From the NCBI GenBank assembly GCA_014138645.1, contig JACJIB010000001.1, positions 310,001-374,000 of the forward strand: DNA of 64,000 nt, given 5' to 3'. The notes below the pieces were generated by a model. The model searched no databases and was not told where the DNA came from. It saw only the letters and a list, made by a program, of their open reading frames with translations. Position numbers and translations under genes: made by a program. Shown here in pieces: positions 21,701 to 28,893 of the stretch (position 1 is its first letter; every line of letters begins with the position of its first letter). Source of the stretch: Methylorubrum thiocyanatum (GTDB lineage: Bacteria; Pseudomonadota; Alphaproteobacteria; Rhizobiales; Beijerinckiaceae).

Positions 21701-23130
21701 GCGGCGACGCGGGCGGCGTCCTCCGGCGCGGCGCCCTCGAGGCGGGCGGCGTAATCGAGGGCGAGGTCGTTCAGCGCCGCGCGGCTCTGGGCCGAGAGCA
21801 GCAGGATCTCGGGCGCGCGGCCGGCCGCGTCGTTGGCGGCGACGGGGGCCGGGTCGGTCAGCACGACGTGGGCGTTGGTGCCGCCGAACCCGAACGAGTT
21901 CACGCCGGCGAAGCGCTCGGTGCGCGAGCGGGTGAGCGCCAGCGGCGCGCGGTTGACGGCGAGCTTCAGCGTCTCGAACGGAATCTCGGGGTTCAGCTCG
22001 GCCGCGTGCAGCGAGGGCGGCAGCAGGTCGTGCTCGAGGGCGAGGCTCGCCTTCAGCAGGCCGGCGAGGCCCGAGGTCGGCTCGGTATGGCCGATATTGG
22101 TCTTGATCGAGCCGATCGGCAGCGGCTCCCGCCGCGGCTTGCCGAGCTTGGAGCCGATGGCCCCGGCCTCGATCGGGTCGCCGACCGGCGTGCCGGTGCC
22201 GTGCGCCTCGACGAAGGCGATGCGGTCGAGGTCGATCTCGGCTTCGCGGTAGACCTGCTCCAAGAGCGCGCCCTGGGCGTGGCCGGAGGGCAGCGAGATG
22301 CCGGTGGTGCGGCCGTCCGAGTTGACGCCGCTTGCCGCGATCACGCCGCGCACGGCCCGGCCGCTGCGGGCGGCGGCCTCGGCCGATTGCAGGATCAGCA
22401 CGACGCCGCCCTCGGCGCGGACGTAGCCGTCGGCGCTCGACGAGAACGCCTGGCACAGGCCGGTGCGCGACAGCATCTGCGCGTTGGAGAAGGAGATGAA
22501 GTTGAACGGGCTCGCCAGGATGTTGGCGCCGGCCACCACGGCGGTGTCGACCTGACCCGCCTCGATCGCCGCGATCGCCGCGTTGAGCGCGACCAGCGAG
22601 GACGAGCAGGCGGTGTCGAGGGTGAAGCTCGGGCCCTTCAGGTCGTAGATGTAGGAAATGCGGTTCGAGATGATCGAGAGCGTGTTGCCGGTGGCGGCGT
22701 AGGCGTCGCCCGAGGACGGATCGAGGATGCGCAGGTTGCCGTAATCGAGGGCCGAGGCGCCGACGAACACGCCGATATGGCTGCCGGCCACCGCGGAGGG
22801 GCGCAGGCCCGCATCCTCGAACGCCTCCCAGGTCAGTTCCAGCAGCATGCGCTGCTGCGGGTCCATCTGCTCGGCCTCGCGCGGCGAGATGCCGAACACG
22901 CCTGGATCGAACGACCAGATGTCGTCGAGCACGCCCGCGGCCCAGGTGTAGCTCTTGCCCCGCTCCTGCGCCCGCGGATGGCCGAAGGCCTGAAGCGACC
23001 AGCGGTCCTCGGGGATGCGCGACACGGCGCAGCGCGCCTCCGTCAGGAGCTGCCACAGCCCCTCGACGTTCTGAGCCCCGGGCAGGCGGCAGGCGCGGCC
23101 GACGATCGCGATGTTCTTGCGGTTTGTCAC
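15724..23130 (-). CDS. Fully reducing iterative-type type I polyketide synthase
   Basis: A 2,468-aa single-module megasynthase with the order KS-AT-DH-(degenerate MT)-ER-KR-ACP. KS is about residues 5-425 (C175 in DTACSSS, H310, H348). AT is about 525-835 (S620 in GHSVGE). DH is about 890-1165 (H919 in HRIDGQVILP, D1078). A methyltransferase-like stretch is at about 1340-1480. ER is about 1725-2045 (HGGAGGVGLAA). KR is about 2065-2260 (Y2214, N2218). ACP is about 2350-2425 (S2382 in IGLDSLMGVEL). No thioesterase or reductase release domain is present. The start chosen is GTG 23130, which puts KS at residue 5; an upstream start at 23226 adds 32 unlikely residues. The architecture is like fungal highly reducing PKSs, and the product should be a saturated acyl chain. 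Confidence 0.93.
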   Translation of the reverse strand: MTNRKNIAIVGRACRLPGAQNVEGLWQLLTEARCAVSRIPEDRWSLQAFGHPRAQERGKSYTWAAGVLDDIWSFDPGVFGISPREAEQMDPQQRMLLELTWEAFEDAGLRPSAVAGSHIGVFVGASALDYGNLRILDPSSGDAYAATGNTLSIISNRISYIYDLKGPSFTLDTACSSSLVALNAAIAAIEAGQVDTAVVAGANILASPFNFISFSNAQMLSRTGLCQAFSSSADGYVRAEGGVVLILQSAEAAARSGRAVRGVIAASGVNSDGRTTGISLPSGHAQGALLEQVYREAEIDLDRIAFVEAHGTGTPVGDPIEAGAIGSKLGKPRREPLPIGSIKTNIGHTEPTSGLAGLLKASLALEHDLLPPSLHAAELNPEIPFETLKLAVNRAPLALTRSRTERFAGVNSFGFGGTNAHVVLTDPAPVAANDAAGRAPEILLLSAQSRAALNDLALDYAARLEGAAPEDAARVAAAAFHRRERLSTRLALPIAPGTDVPAALRALADGEESEAAVIGTAVERQAEVAFVYSGNGSQWVGMGREAYEQSATFRARFDQTDKLFEKLSGWSLKEAMFAEDLDTRLSLTRVSQPLIFAIQSASTAALRAKGLAPRYVLGHSVGEIAAAEAAGILSLEQAVRVIFFRSKHQESTRGFGTMAVLLGPADEMEAFLADYPTLDIAAYNSPKAITVAGPEADIEAAMKALARKRRRGRKLDLEYPFHGRLMDPTERPLLRDLDGLKASAGHTAMVSTVTGTVLPGAQFGAGYWWRNIREPVRFCEALQEATRQGARVFVEVGPRATLLPHIGDAIEPLAIEVASVGVMHRKPVGGDPIAKAVAAALVAGAAVDEARLFGADPAGAIALPLYPWQRRPFRLAETTEGAGAAPRPYHPLAGNRLAADGLEWHGHLDAALVPELDDHRIDGQVILPGAAFVEMALHVARQALRTDAVTLADVEILSPMVFAEDSLREVLVRLSGSGNQIQILSRPRLTPTPWQLHASAKIIEGDFPTPASRDLAIPADHAISGEALYRRALASGLGFGENFRQVAASARIDETTIVSELIPAEADARYGLVPARLDSCFHGLILLFAELMGEGATKAYVPVRFGEVRLLRPGAAIARAEIRTRRCNERSILADFTLTDAKGEVIATIREGRFQALRARSGSDLDAYAITQGVERATEPTALPLERRPSVAERLRPSLAAATAPDTAELGPGHLLLEGWATALAYRLAEGLSEKGKVVLDGRLPAALHPWATNALYALESSGLATLDKGVWRLRRDVTLPAPEETMRWIAADHPELAAELVLLADTTALVGRIVAGDVPASVGLSPAALDAFHLRGATARAAAEVVATIVAEARERLPSDRALRLLQVGFGPLSARAAALAREADARLTVLETDRRLAERARLALPGLVTVAEAADALPTSAFDLVIASDVLHRADKALPGQLAAALASGGLLIAVEPGASLFRDLVFGLAPDWFEEAVAGMPLSRLDDVTGWQRSLSASGLVRVSADRAASANGDDLLLVAEAPVRPAVGHGQSFAFVVGSDDEFGAETASSLATLLVASGVHVSIILDSEQSLLELERETPDTVVFLAGAFAGEGEAATRLRDRCLSLKRCAEHLGSRQTRLWVVAPGATRDAGGEAAAVEAGVWAFSRTLANEASNLDVRRIDLAPTLSSKDAAERLRALILSGTDETEIVLDADATRVVRFHPGRAAQGGGAAAPAARLERSNTGGLNEMVWGPAERAAPGPGEVEIAVAATGLNFRDVLWALSMLPEEILEDGFAGPRLGLEVSGRVTAIGAGVVDFAVGDSVVAFAQSGFATHVVVPEMVVAPMPAGLDPAAAATVPVAFLTAYYALCTCARLRKGEWLLVHGGAGGVGLAALQIAKWKGARVIATAGSREKRALVAALGAEHVLDSRSLAFVDDVRRITGDGVDVVLNSLFGEMMERSLNCLRPFGRFVELGKRDYVANTHIGLRPFRRNLSYFGVDLDQVLQHQGEDGARMFREVMALFAEGGLRPLPYQPFAADETSDAFRLMQQSGHVGKIVVTPPAPGSVARVQRNAFTVSEKGVHLVTGGLGGFGIEAARWLADRGARRIVLVGRSGKPNEEGRALIAELAARGVRVETKACNITSRRAVEALIEGIEARGEKLAGVIHGAMVLQDGLINAIEPETLEAVIAPKVIGAQHLDAATRGRKLDYFVLFSSATTFIGNPGQGSYVAANGFMEGLARQRRRLGLPALAVAWGAIGDVGVLARNKAVMETLASRVGVTPMDARLCLDLMAEALEGQTGASDEGVIAIAAMHWGKARERLATLRSPSYASLGGDQQAESGTVAAINIGALLRTTDIDAVRKTVADAIVEDIARILRLPKDDISRVRQLSEIGLDSLMGVELGASLQERFALDAPPAGISSGLTVNELTETLIQAVATPVDEAAGVTLSLATKHVGDLDAATLAPFNELVEQNVSDIKEILP

Positions 23131-23650
23131 GTCGATCCGTTTACGCTCGTGAAGCAGGGACCAGGGATCCGTCCGGCGACGGCGTGGGGCCCACGCCGGG
23201 AATGTTTCGCAAAACCGCGGCTTCACCGTGGCGCCCGGAAAAAGGCTGCCGACGACCGGTGGTTTTAAGAAGCATTCTTAATCTGACCGTCAGGACCGTC
23301 CAACCCGCTTGGCTGCAACCTCTCCCTTAATCCTGAGAGATTGGGAGATTGTGTGGCACGTATTCATCAGTGAATCGTTGATGCCGAAAAATCGGCGAGG
23401 CACGGGCACTAACAAACATCATTCGAGACTGCGGCGTTGGTTTTCAAAAATGCCACCGTTTTGCCCTGACCATGGCAAATATCCTGCGAATATTGCTTTG
23501 ATTTTGAGCTAATCGTTCTCGTCTTGCGCGGGATATCGATTCCGGCGGGAGCTGCCGGATTGTTGCGCTTGCAAGTTGCAGCCCTCCTCCTCATCAGATG
23601 AGGCGGCTTCGAAAATGCCGTCGGAGCGATGAGCGGGGCGGATGCTTCGA
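23131..23650. promoter_or_regulatory. AT-rich upstream region of the PKS operon
   Basis: A 520-base gap with no credible gene and clearly lower GC than its surroundings, especially 23260-23520. It faces the PKS start. It contains a perfect palindrome at 23265-23281 (listed separately), an imperfect one around 23473-23494, and a CCTCAT/ATGAGG hairpin at 23589-23603 just after the ugd stop. Confidence 0.6.
23265..23281. promoter_or_regulatory. Perfect palindrome, candidate operator for the PKS
   Basis: TTAAGAA-GCA-TTCTTAA, with 7-bp perfect arms, centred about 143 bases upstream of the GTG at 23130. AT-rich dyads like this are typical of dimeric helix-turn-helix regulators. No regulator gene lies next to it. 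Confidence 0.45.
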
Positions 23651-24955
23651 TCACGCGACGCCGATACCGGCATAGGCGAAGCCGTGCTGTTCGGCGTCCG
23701 CCGACGCGTAGACGTTGCGCAGGTCGACGAGGACGGGGGCGGCCATCGTCGCCTTCAGCCGCGCCAGATCGAGTGCCCGGAACGCGTTCCACTCCGTCAC
23801 GATCACCAGCGCGTCCGCCCCTTCGGCGCAGGCATAGGCATCCTCGGCATAGTCCACGCCCTGAAGAAGCGGCCGCGCCTGCTCCATCCCCTCCGGATCG
23901 TAGGCCACGATCCGGGCGCCGGCATCCTGCAAGCCGGCGATGATCGAGAGCGACGGCGCGTCGCGCATGTCGTCGGTGTTCGGCTTGAACGTCAGGCCCA
24001 GCAAAGCCACCCGCTTGCCCCGCACCGATCCGCCACAGGCCGCGATCACCTTGCGCGCCATCGCGCGCTTGCGCTGGTCGTTGACCGCCACCACCGTCTC
24101 GACGATCCGAACCGGCGTGCCGTAATCCTGCGCCGTCTTCACCAGCGCCAGCGTGTCCTTGGGAAAGCACGAGCCGCCATAGCCCGGCCCCGCATGCAGG
24201 AACTTAGACCCGATGCGGTTGTCGAGCCCGATGCCGCGGGCGACCTCCTGCACATTGGCGCCGACCTGCTCGCACAGATCGGCGATCTCGTTGATGAAGG
24301 TGATCTTGGTGGCCAGAAACGCGTTGGCGGCATACTTGGTCAGCTCGGCCGTGCGCCGGCCGGTGAACAGGATCGGCGCCTGGTTGAGGTAGAGCGGGCG
24401 GTAGACTTCCTGCATCACGGCGGCCGCGCGGGCATCCTCGGCGCCGATGACGATGCGGTCGGGGCGCTTGAAGTCGCCGATGGCGGCGCCCTCGCGCAGG
24501 AATTCGGGGTTGGAGGCGACGCCGATATCGAGGTCGGGGCGGGCCTCGCGCAGGATGCGCTCGACCTCGTCGCCGGTGCCGACGGGCACGGTCGATTTGG
24601 TGACGACGACGGCGTAGCCGGTCAGCGCCTCGGCGATCTCACGCGCCGCGGCATAGACGTAGGAGAGGTCGGCAAAGCCGTCGCCGCGGCGCGACGGCGT
24701 GCCGACGGCGATGAAGACGGCCTGGGCTCCTGCGACGGCGGGTTTGAGGTCGGTGGAGAAGGCGAGGCGCTTCTGGCGGACGTTCTCGGCGACCAGTGCG
24801 TCGAGGCCGGGCTCGTAGATCGGCATGCGGCCCTCATTGAGGGCGGCGATCTTTTCGGGATCCTTGTCGATGCAGACGACCTCGTGGCCGAAATCGGCGA
24901 GGCAGGCGCCCGACACCAAGCCCACATAGCCCGACCCAATCATCGCGATGCGCAT
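23651..24955 (-). CDS. ugd: UDP-glucose 6-dehydrogenase
   Basis: A 434-aa cytosolic NAD-dependent enzyme that oxidises UDP-glucose to UDP-glucuronate. The N-terminal Rossmann motif is MIGSGYVGLVSGACLADFGH. The catalytic cysteine is in GYGGSCFPKDTLAL. The family blocks VTKSTVPVGTGDEVE and SNPEFLREGAAI are also present. Length is usual. It lies 110 bp downstream of a tandem glycosyltransferase on the same strand and 520 bp upstream of the PKS. Its product would feed polysaccharide or glycolipid assembly. Confidence 0.95.
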   Translation of the reverse strand: MRIAMIGSGYVGLVSGACLADFGHEVVCIDKDPEKIAALNEGRMPIYEPGLDALVAENVRQKRLAFSTDLKPAVAGAQAVFIAVGTPSRRGDGFADLSYVYAAAREIAEALTGYAVVVTKSTVPVGTGDEVERILREARPDLDIGVASNPEFLREGAAIGDFKRPDRIVIGAEDARAAAVMQEVYRPLYLNQAPILFTGRRTAELTKYAANAFLATKITFINEIADLCEQVGANVQEVARGIGLDNRIGSKFLHAGPGYGGSCFPKDTLALVKTAQDYGTPVRIVETVVAVNDQRKRAMARKVIAACGGSVRGKRVALLGLTFKPNTDDMRDAPSLSIIAGLQDAGARIVAYDPEGMEQARPLLQGVDYAEDAYACAEGADALVIVTEWNAFRALDLARLKATMAAPVLVDLRNVYASADAEQHGFAYAGIGVA

Positions 24956-25065
24956 CGATGTCTCCGCCGGGCCGACCGGATCAGATCCGGTTTGTTGCGG
25001 TGCAGTGTGTAGCTCGGTTCGGGGCTGGCGCAAACCATCGCCCGGCGACGTGCTCGGCAGCCGCC

Positions 25066-27198
25066 CTACAGCCGGTAATGCGCCGCCGCGCGGGAAAGAT
25101 TCGGGTTGTAATAGGGATCGGCCCGCAGCACCGGCTCCCAACGCTCGCGCATCACCCGCGATTCGGCCTCGAACCGGGCGCGCTTTTCGGGCGTGTCCTC
25201 GGCGCCGCGGCTCTTCGATTCGTGGTGCACGAGGCGGGCATGCGGGGTCCAGACGATGCGGTAGCCGGCAGCGCGGATCTTCAGGCAGAGATCCACGTCG
25301 TTGAACGCCACCGCCAGATGCGCGGCGTCGAACCCCCCGACCTCGGAAAAGACGGCGGCCCGCATCGCGAGGCAGGCCCCGGTCACCGCCGAGACCTCCT
25401 GCGACAGCACCATGCGGGCGAAGTAGCCGGGCGCGCTGCCCGGCAGGCCGAGATGGCTGTGGCCGGCGATCCCGCCGATCCCGAGCACGATCCCGCCATG
25501 CTGGATCGTGCCGTCGGGATAGAGGAGCTTCGCCCCGACCGCGCCGATCTCGGGATCGCTCGCGATCGCGACGAGTTCGGTGAGCCAGCCCGGCTCCAGC
25601 ACCTCGATGTCGTTGTTGAGAAACAGCAGGATCGTGCCCCGCGCCGCCGCCGCCCCGCGGTTCGACAGCTCCGAGAAATTGAACGGCCCCGGCGCGGGCA
25701 GCACGCGCAAGCGCGGATCGCCCGCGTGACGCGCGAACAGATCCCGCGTCGCCGGCTCGGTGCTGCCGTTGTCGACGACGATCACCTCCAGGGCCGGATA
25801 GTCGGTGCGCGCAAACAATCCATCGAGGACGACGCCGAGCAGCTCGGCCCGGTCGCGGGTCGGGATGACGACCGAGACCAGCGGCGCCGGCGCGGGCAGG
25901 GGCCGCACCAGCCGGTTGAAGCCCTCCGGGCCCCGCTCGGCCCGCGCGCCCTTGCGTGCCGCGATCTCGGTGAGTGCCCGCAGGCGCGCCTCCTCGGCGC
26001 GCGCCAGGGCCCGGTCCGAGAAGGTGCCGGAGCCGGCCGCCGCCCGCCAGTGGTAGAGCACCTTGGGGATGTGGCGCACCCGTGAGGCGTCCAGCCCCTC
26101 GGTCAGGCGCAGCAACAGGTCGTGGTCCTGGCTGCCCTCGAAGCCGGGCCGCAGGCCGCCGAGCCGCCGCAGAGCGTCGGTGCGGACCACGCAGAGATGG
26201 TTCACGTAGTTCTGCGTCCACAGCAATTCGCGGTCGTAGCCCGACTTGAAATGCGGCTCGAACCGGCGCCCGCGGCGGTCGACCTTGTCCTCGTCGCTGT
26301 AGATCAGCGCCAGTTCCGGATCCGCCCGGACCGCTCTGGCCACCTCGAACAGGGCATTCTCGGAAAGAAGGTCGTCGTGGTCGAGGAAGGCGGCGTAGGC
26401 GCCGCCCGCGAGACCGAGCGCCTCGTTGGTCGCCCGGGCGATGTGGCCGTTCTCAGGCCGGCGCACGGTGCGGATGCGCGGCTCCTCGGCGGCGTGGCGG
26501 GCGATCAGCCGCGGGATCCGCGGGTCGGTGGAGGCGTCGTCGGCGATGCAGAGTTCCCAGGCCGGGTAGAGTTGGCCCCGCACCGAGCGGATCGCCGCCT
26601 CCAGCACCCGCGGATCGGGATCGTGCACCGGCATCAGCACGGAAATGAGCGGCGGCGCCTCCCACCCCGCGATCTCGGCGCGGATCCGCGACCGCTCCGC
26701 CGCGGTGAGCCGGTCGAACCGGGCGATCCAGGCGGCGTAGCCGGTCTCGGCCCGGTGGGCGAGTGCCCGGGCGATCATCCCCCGGGCGCGGACCTTCAGG
26801 CCGAGGAGGCGCCAAGTGACCGCCTGCGCGGTGAGGCTGGGCTGGCGGGTGCCGGCGCGGGCCACGATCCCGAGACGCCCGCGGCGGCGGATGGCGAGGT
26901 CCCGCAGGGCGAAGGGATCGGTCCGCGACAGGGCGGTCAGGCGCAGGGCCGCGACCCCCGGCGGAAGGCGGCCGGTCCAGGCGAAGGCATCGCCGCCCAG
27001 CGGCTCCTCGGCCAGCGGCGCGCTCACGCCGTCGTCCGAGACCGCGCTCAGGAGGAGTCGGGCGATGCCGCCGCTACCGGCGTCGTGCCACGTCACGCTG
27101 ACCCAGGCGCCGCCGAGCCCGGCGCCGGCGAGGTCGATGCGCAGGTCGGCCCCGTCCGTGCCCGTCACCGGCAGCTTCCGGCCCGCGAGCGTCGCCAT
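25066..27198 (-). CDS. Tandem-domain family 2 glycosyltransferase
   Basis: A 710-aa protein with two GT2 (GT-A) catalytic domains. Domain 1 is about residues 184-385, starting ISVLMPVHDPDPRVL, with ADDAST and the metal site LDHDDLL. Domain 2 is about 440-650, starting VSVVIPTRDRAELL, with VVDNGST and FLNNDIEVL. The first 120 residues are beta-rich and not catalytic. There is no membrane anchor, so it likely works at the cytoplasmic face. The start at ATG 27198 lies 8 bases after the upstream gene's stop. Similar double-GT2 proteins build O-antigen or exopolysaccharide; the sugar and acceptor are unknown. Confidence 0.88.
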   Translation of the reverse strand: MATLAGRKLPVTGTDGADLRIDLAGAGLGGAWVSVTWHDAGSGGIARLLLSAVSDDGVSAPLAEEPLGGDAFAWTGRLPPGVAALRLTALSRTDPFALRDLAIRRRGRLGIVARAGTRQPSLTAQAVTWRLLGLKVRARGMIARALAHRAETGYAAWIARFDRLTAAERSRIRAEIAGWEAPPLISVLMPVHDPDPRVLEAAIRSVRGQLYPAWELCIADDASTDPRIPRLIARHAAEEPRIRTVRRPENGHIARATNEALGLAGGAYAAFLDHDDLLSENALFEVARAVRADPELALIYSDEDKVDRRGRRFEPHFKSGYDRELLWTQNYVNHLCVVRTDALRRLGGLRPGFEGSQDHDLLLRLTEGLDASRVRHIPKVLYHWRAAAGSGTFSDRALARAEEARLRALTEIAARKGARAERGPEGFNRLVRPLPAPAPLVSVVIPTRDRAELLGVVLDGLFARTDYPALEVIVVDNGSTEPATRDLFARHAGDPRLRVLPAPGPFNFSELSNRGAAAARGTILLFLNNDIEVLEPGWLTELVAIASDPEIGAVGAKLLYPDGTIQHGGIVLGIGGIAGHSHLGLPGSAPGYFARMVLSQEVSAVTGACLAMRAAVFSEVGGFDAAHLAVAFNDVDLCLKIRAAGYRIVWTPHARLVHHESKSRGAEDTPEKRARFEAESRVMRERWEPVLRADPYYNPNLSRAAAHYRL

Positions 27199-27206
27199 CG
27201 CCGCCC

Positions 27207-28253
27207 TCAAGCCTCCCAGTTCTTCGAGACGGAGGCCCGCACGGCGTCGCTCAGCACCGTGTCGTAGACCACCATGTCGCGGGCGAAGCGCATGCCGCGC
27301 AGCAACTCGGCCAGGGCCAGCGTCTCGTTGGAGATCGGCAGCGGCAGCGGCAGCGGCGCCTCGATCCCGAGATGGTGGAACATCGAGGCCATGAAGGCCT
27401 CGAAGTAGTCGCGGTGGCCGACGACGTCGATGCGCGACAGCACCTCGACGGCGATGATGGAGCTGCCCGGCATCAGCCGGTCCTCCGGCACGTGGGTGCT
27501 GAGCTGGCGCGTCAGCGGGTTGTAGAGCAGGTGATAGGCCGGCTCCGGCATCATCCGGAACAGCCGCTTCAGGCTCTTCACGTCGGTGAAGTCGTAGTCG
27601 AGGGTGAAGGCCGCCGCCTCGACGAGGTTGCCGAGACGCCAGTGCTGCTCCGGGTTGGCGGCGATGCTCGCCCGCTCGCGCAGCCAAGTGAGGCGGCTCG
27701 CCATCTCCACGAAGGGATCGTGGACGAGGAGCATGGTGAGCGCGCCGCTCTGGACGAAGTGTCCCTCGTAGCGCGGATAGATGATCGAGCCCGCCATCAG
27801 GCAGGAATCGAGCGTGACGGTGTCGAACATCGCCCGCAGGATTTCGTCCGGAAACCGGCCGATCCCGAAATAGGATTGCCGGAAATAGGGAAACAGTGCG
27901 GTCTGGATCACCGTCTCCGGGCGGATATGCGCGTTGAGCAGGATGGCCTTCTTGTCGGTGAGGCCCGTCCGCGGCAGCCGCCGGTAGACCAAGACGTTGG
28001 TGTCGACGTCGTAGATCTCGAGCCGCTCGATGCCGGCCAGCCCCGGCACGTCGGTGTCGCGGACCTCGAAATGGCACTGGCCGGTCGCGTGCCAGCCGAA
28101 CTTGACGAAGTTCTGGTCGGCATGGATCGCCGAGACTTCCGCCACGCGGCTTCCCTCGATGCAGACGGAGACACGGCTGATCGCCTGCGGGTTGTCCGGC
28201 ACCACCCAGCCCCGGATCACATCGCCCTCGTCGGACGAAAGGAGAAATCGCAT
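27207..28253 (-). CDS. Unrecognised 348-aa protein upstream of the glycosyltransferase
   Basis: A soluble 348-aa protein with no signal peptide or membrane segment. Residues 1-90 look beta-rich (GDVIRGWVVPDNPQAISRVS), like a small carbohydrate-binding-type sandwich. The rest is mainly helical with many aromatic residues. No catalytic motif or family is recognised. It is 8 bases from the glycosyltransferase and almost certainly in the same operon. The glycosyltransferase's own N-terminal 120 residues are also beta-rich, so the pair may share a glycan- or partner-binding role. That idea rests only on position and composition. Confidence 0.8.
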   Translation of the reverse strand: MRFLLSSDEGDVIRGWVVPDNPQAISRVSVCIEGSRVAEVSAIHADQNFVKFGWHATGQCHFEVRDTDVPGLAGIERLEIYDVDTNVLVYRRLPRTGLTDKKAILLNAHIRPETVIQTALFPYFRQSYFGIGRFPDEILRAMFDTVTLDSCLMAGSIIYPRYEGHFVQSGALTMLLVHDPFVEMASRLTWLRERASIAANPEQHWRLGNLVEAAAFTLDYDFTDVKSLKRLFRMMPEPAYHLLYNPLTRQLSTHVPEDRLMPGSSIIAVEVLSRIDVVGHRDYFEAFMASMFHHLGIEAPLPLPLPISNETLALAELLRGMRFARDMVVYDTVLSDAVRASVSKNWEA

Positions 28254-28601
28254 CCTTCGCTCGCCGTCCTCGGCCCTGTCCGCCCGGTCCGTACCCGTTC
28301 GCCGAGCCCGGCCGCTCGGCTGCAGCGCGGCGCTGTCCTTCGCTTCGCGCTTGCCGCCCTCGTCGGGACGGCGTTCGGCGAGGGCACGTCCCGCGGCGCA
28401 CTCTTAGCCGATTTTTGCCGCGTTGAGGCAATGGGGGCCGGCAAGTGGGCCTTGGCGGCCATCGGGGAGCGCGCGGCGTGTTTCCGCGGCTCGTATGAAA
28501 TTCCGTGAACGCCCCGCTTGCGGAGCCGGTCGGCACCGGCTATAGCCGCGGCCTCGCAGGACGCCGGGGCCGCTCGAAAGGGCCACCCGGAAGACCTGCC
28601 G
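28254..28601. other. Non-coding gap before tRNA-Val
   Basis: About 350 bases with no credible gene. It holds the start-side region of the minus-strand 348-aa gene and, at its right end, the tRNA promoter. The rest is plain high-GC sequence. Confidence 0.4.
28518..28546 (+). promoter_or_regulatory. Sigma-70-like promoter for tRNA-Val
   Basis: TTGCGG (28518-28523), 17-base spacer, TATAGC (28541-28546), ending 55 bases before the tRNA. Confidence 0.55.
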
Positions 28602-28676
28602 GGGCGCGTAGCTCAGCGGGAGAGCACTACCTTGACATGGTAGGGGTCACAGGTTCGATCCCTGTCGCGCCCACCA
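28602..28676 (+). tRNA. tRNA-Val(GAC)
   Basis: A 75-nt tRNA with encoded CCA. The acceptor stem GGGCGCG pairs with CGCGCCC. The D-stem is GCTC/GAGC. The anticodon stem CTACC/GGTAG encloses loop TTGACAT, giving anticodon GAC. The T-arm is ACAGG-TTCGATC-CCTGT. The discriminator base is A. A promoter and a terminator flank it, so it is transcribed alone. No attachment-site duplication or integrase is seen next to it. Confidence 0.97.
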
Positions 28677-28708
28677 TCCCGATCCGCCGGGATGATCGAG
28701 AGGACCAA

Positions 28709-28731
28709 GGCTCCGGAGACGGGGCCTTTTT
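28709..28731 (+). terminator. Terminator of tRNA-Val
   Basis: GGCTCCG (28709-28715), loop GAGA, CGGGGCC (28720-28726; one G-T pair), then TTTTT. Confidence 0.75.
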
Positions 28732-28822
28732 CTTTGGCCGGAGCATCCGCCGCCGGGAGCCGCGCCGCACGGGCTGTCCCGCATGCCGTCCGGTGTGCCG
28801 TCACCGAGATCCCTGACGACAG

Positions 28823-28846
28823 AAAACCCCGCCGTTTCCGGCGGGG
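28823..28846 (-). terminator. Terminator of the OxlT-like gene
   Basis: On the minus strand: arms CCCCGCCG and CGGCGGGG (28827-28834 and 28839-28846), 4-base loop, then TTTT. It lies about 48 bases after the transporter stop. Confidence 0.8.
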
Positions 28847-28893
28847 CTCTCTTGGATCCGGGCCTCCGATCCCGAGGGATCGGAGACATTCGA

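Noticed and set aside
15712..23268. A 2,500-codon open frame on the plus strand, opposite the PKS
   Set aside because: It is the mirror frame of a high-GC gene. Its product is a His, Arg, Asp and Gly-rich string with no domain, while the minus strand has all PKS motifs.
23473..23494. Second dyad GCAAATAT/ATATTGC upstream of the PKS
   Set aside because: Imperfect and unequally spaced; weaker than the palindrome at 23265.
24956..26221. A long in-frame extension upstream of ugd
   Set aside because: It lies in the wrong frame across the glycosyltransferase gene and is Arg/Gly-rich. The start at 24955 gives the normal Ugd N-terminus.
28602..28676. tRNA-Val as an integration site of a genomic island
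   Set aside because: No duplicated 3' end of the tRNA and no integrase were seen on either side.
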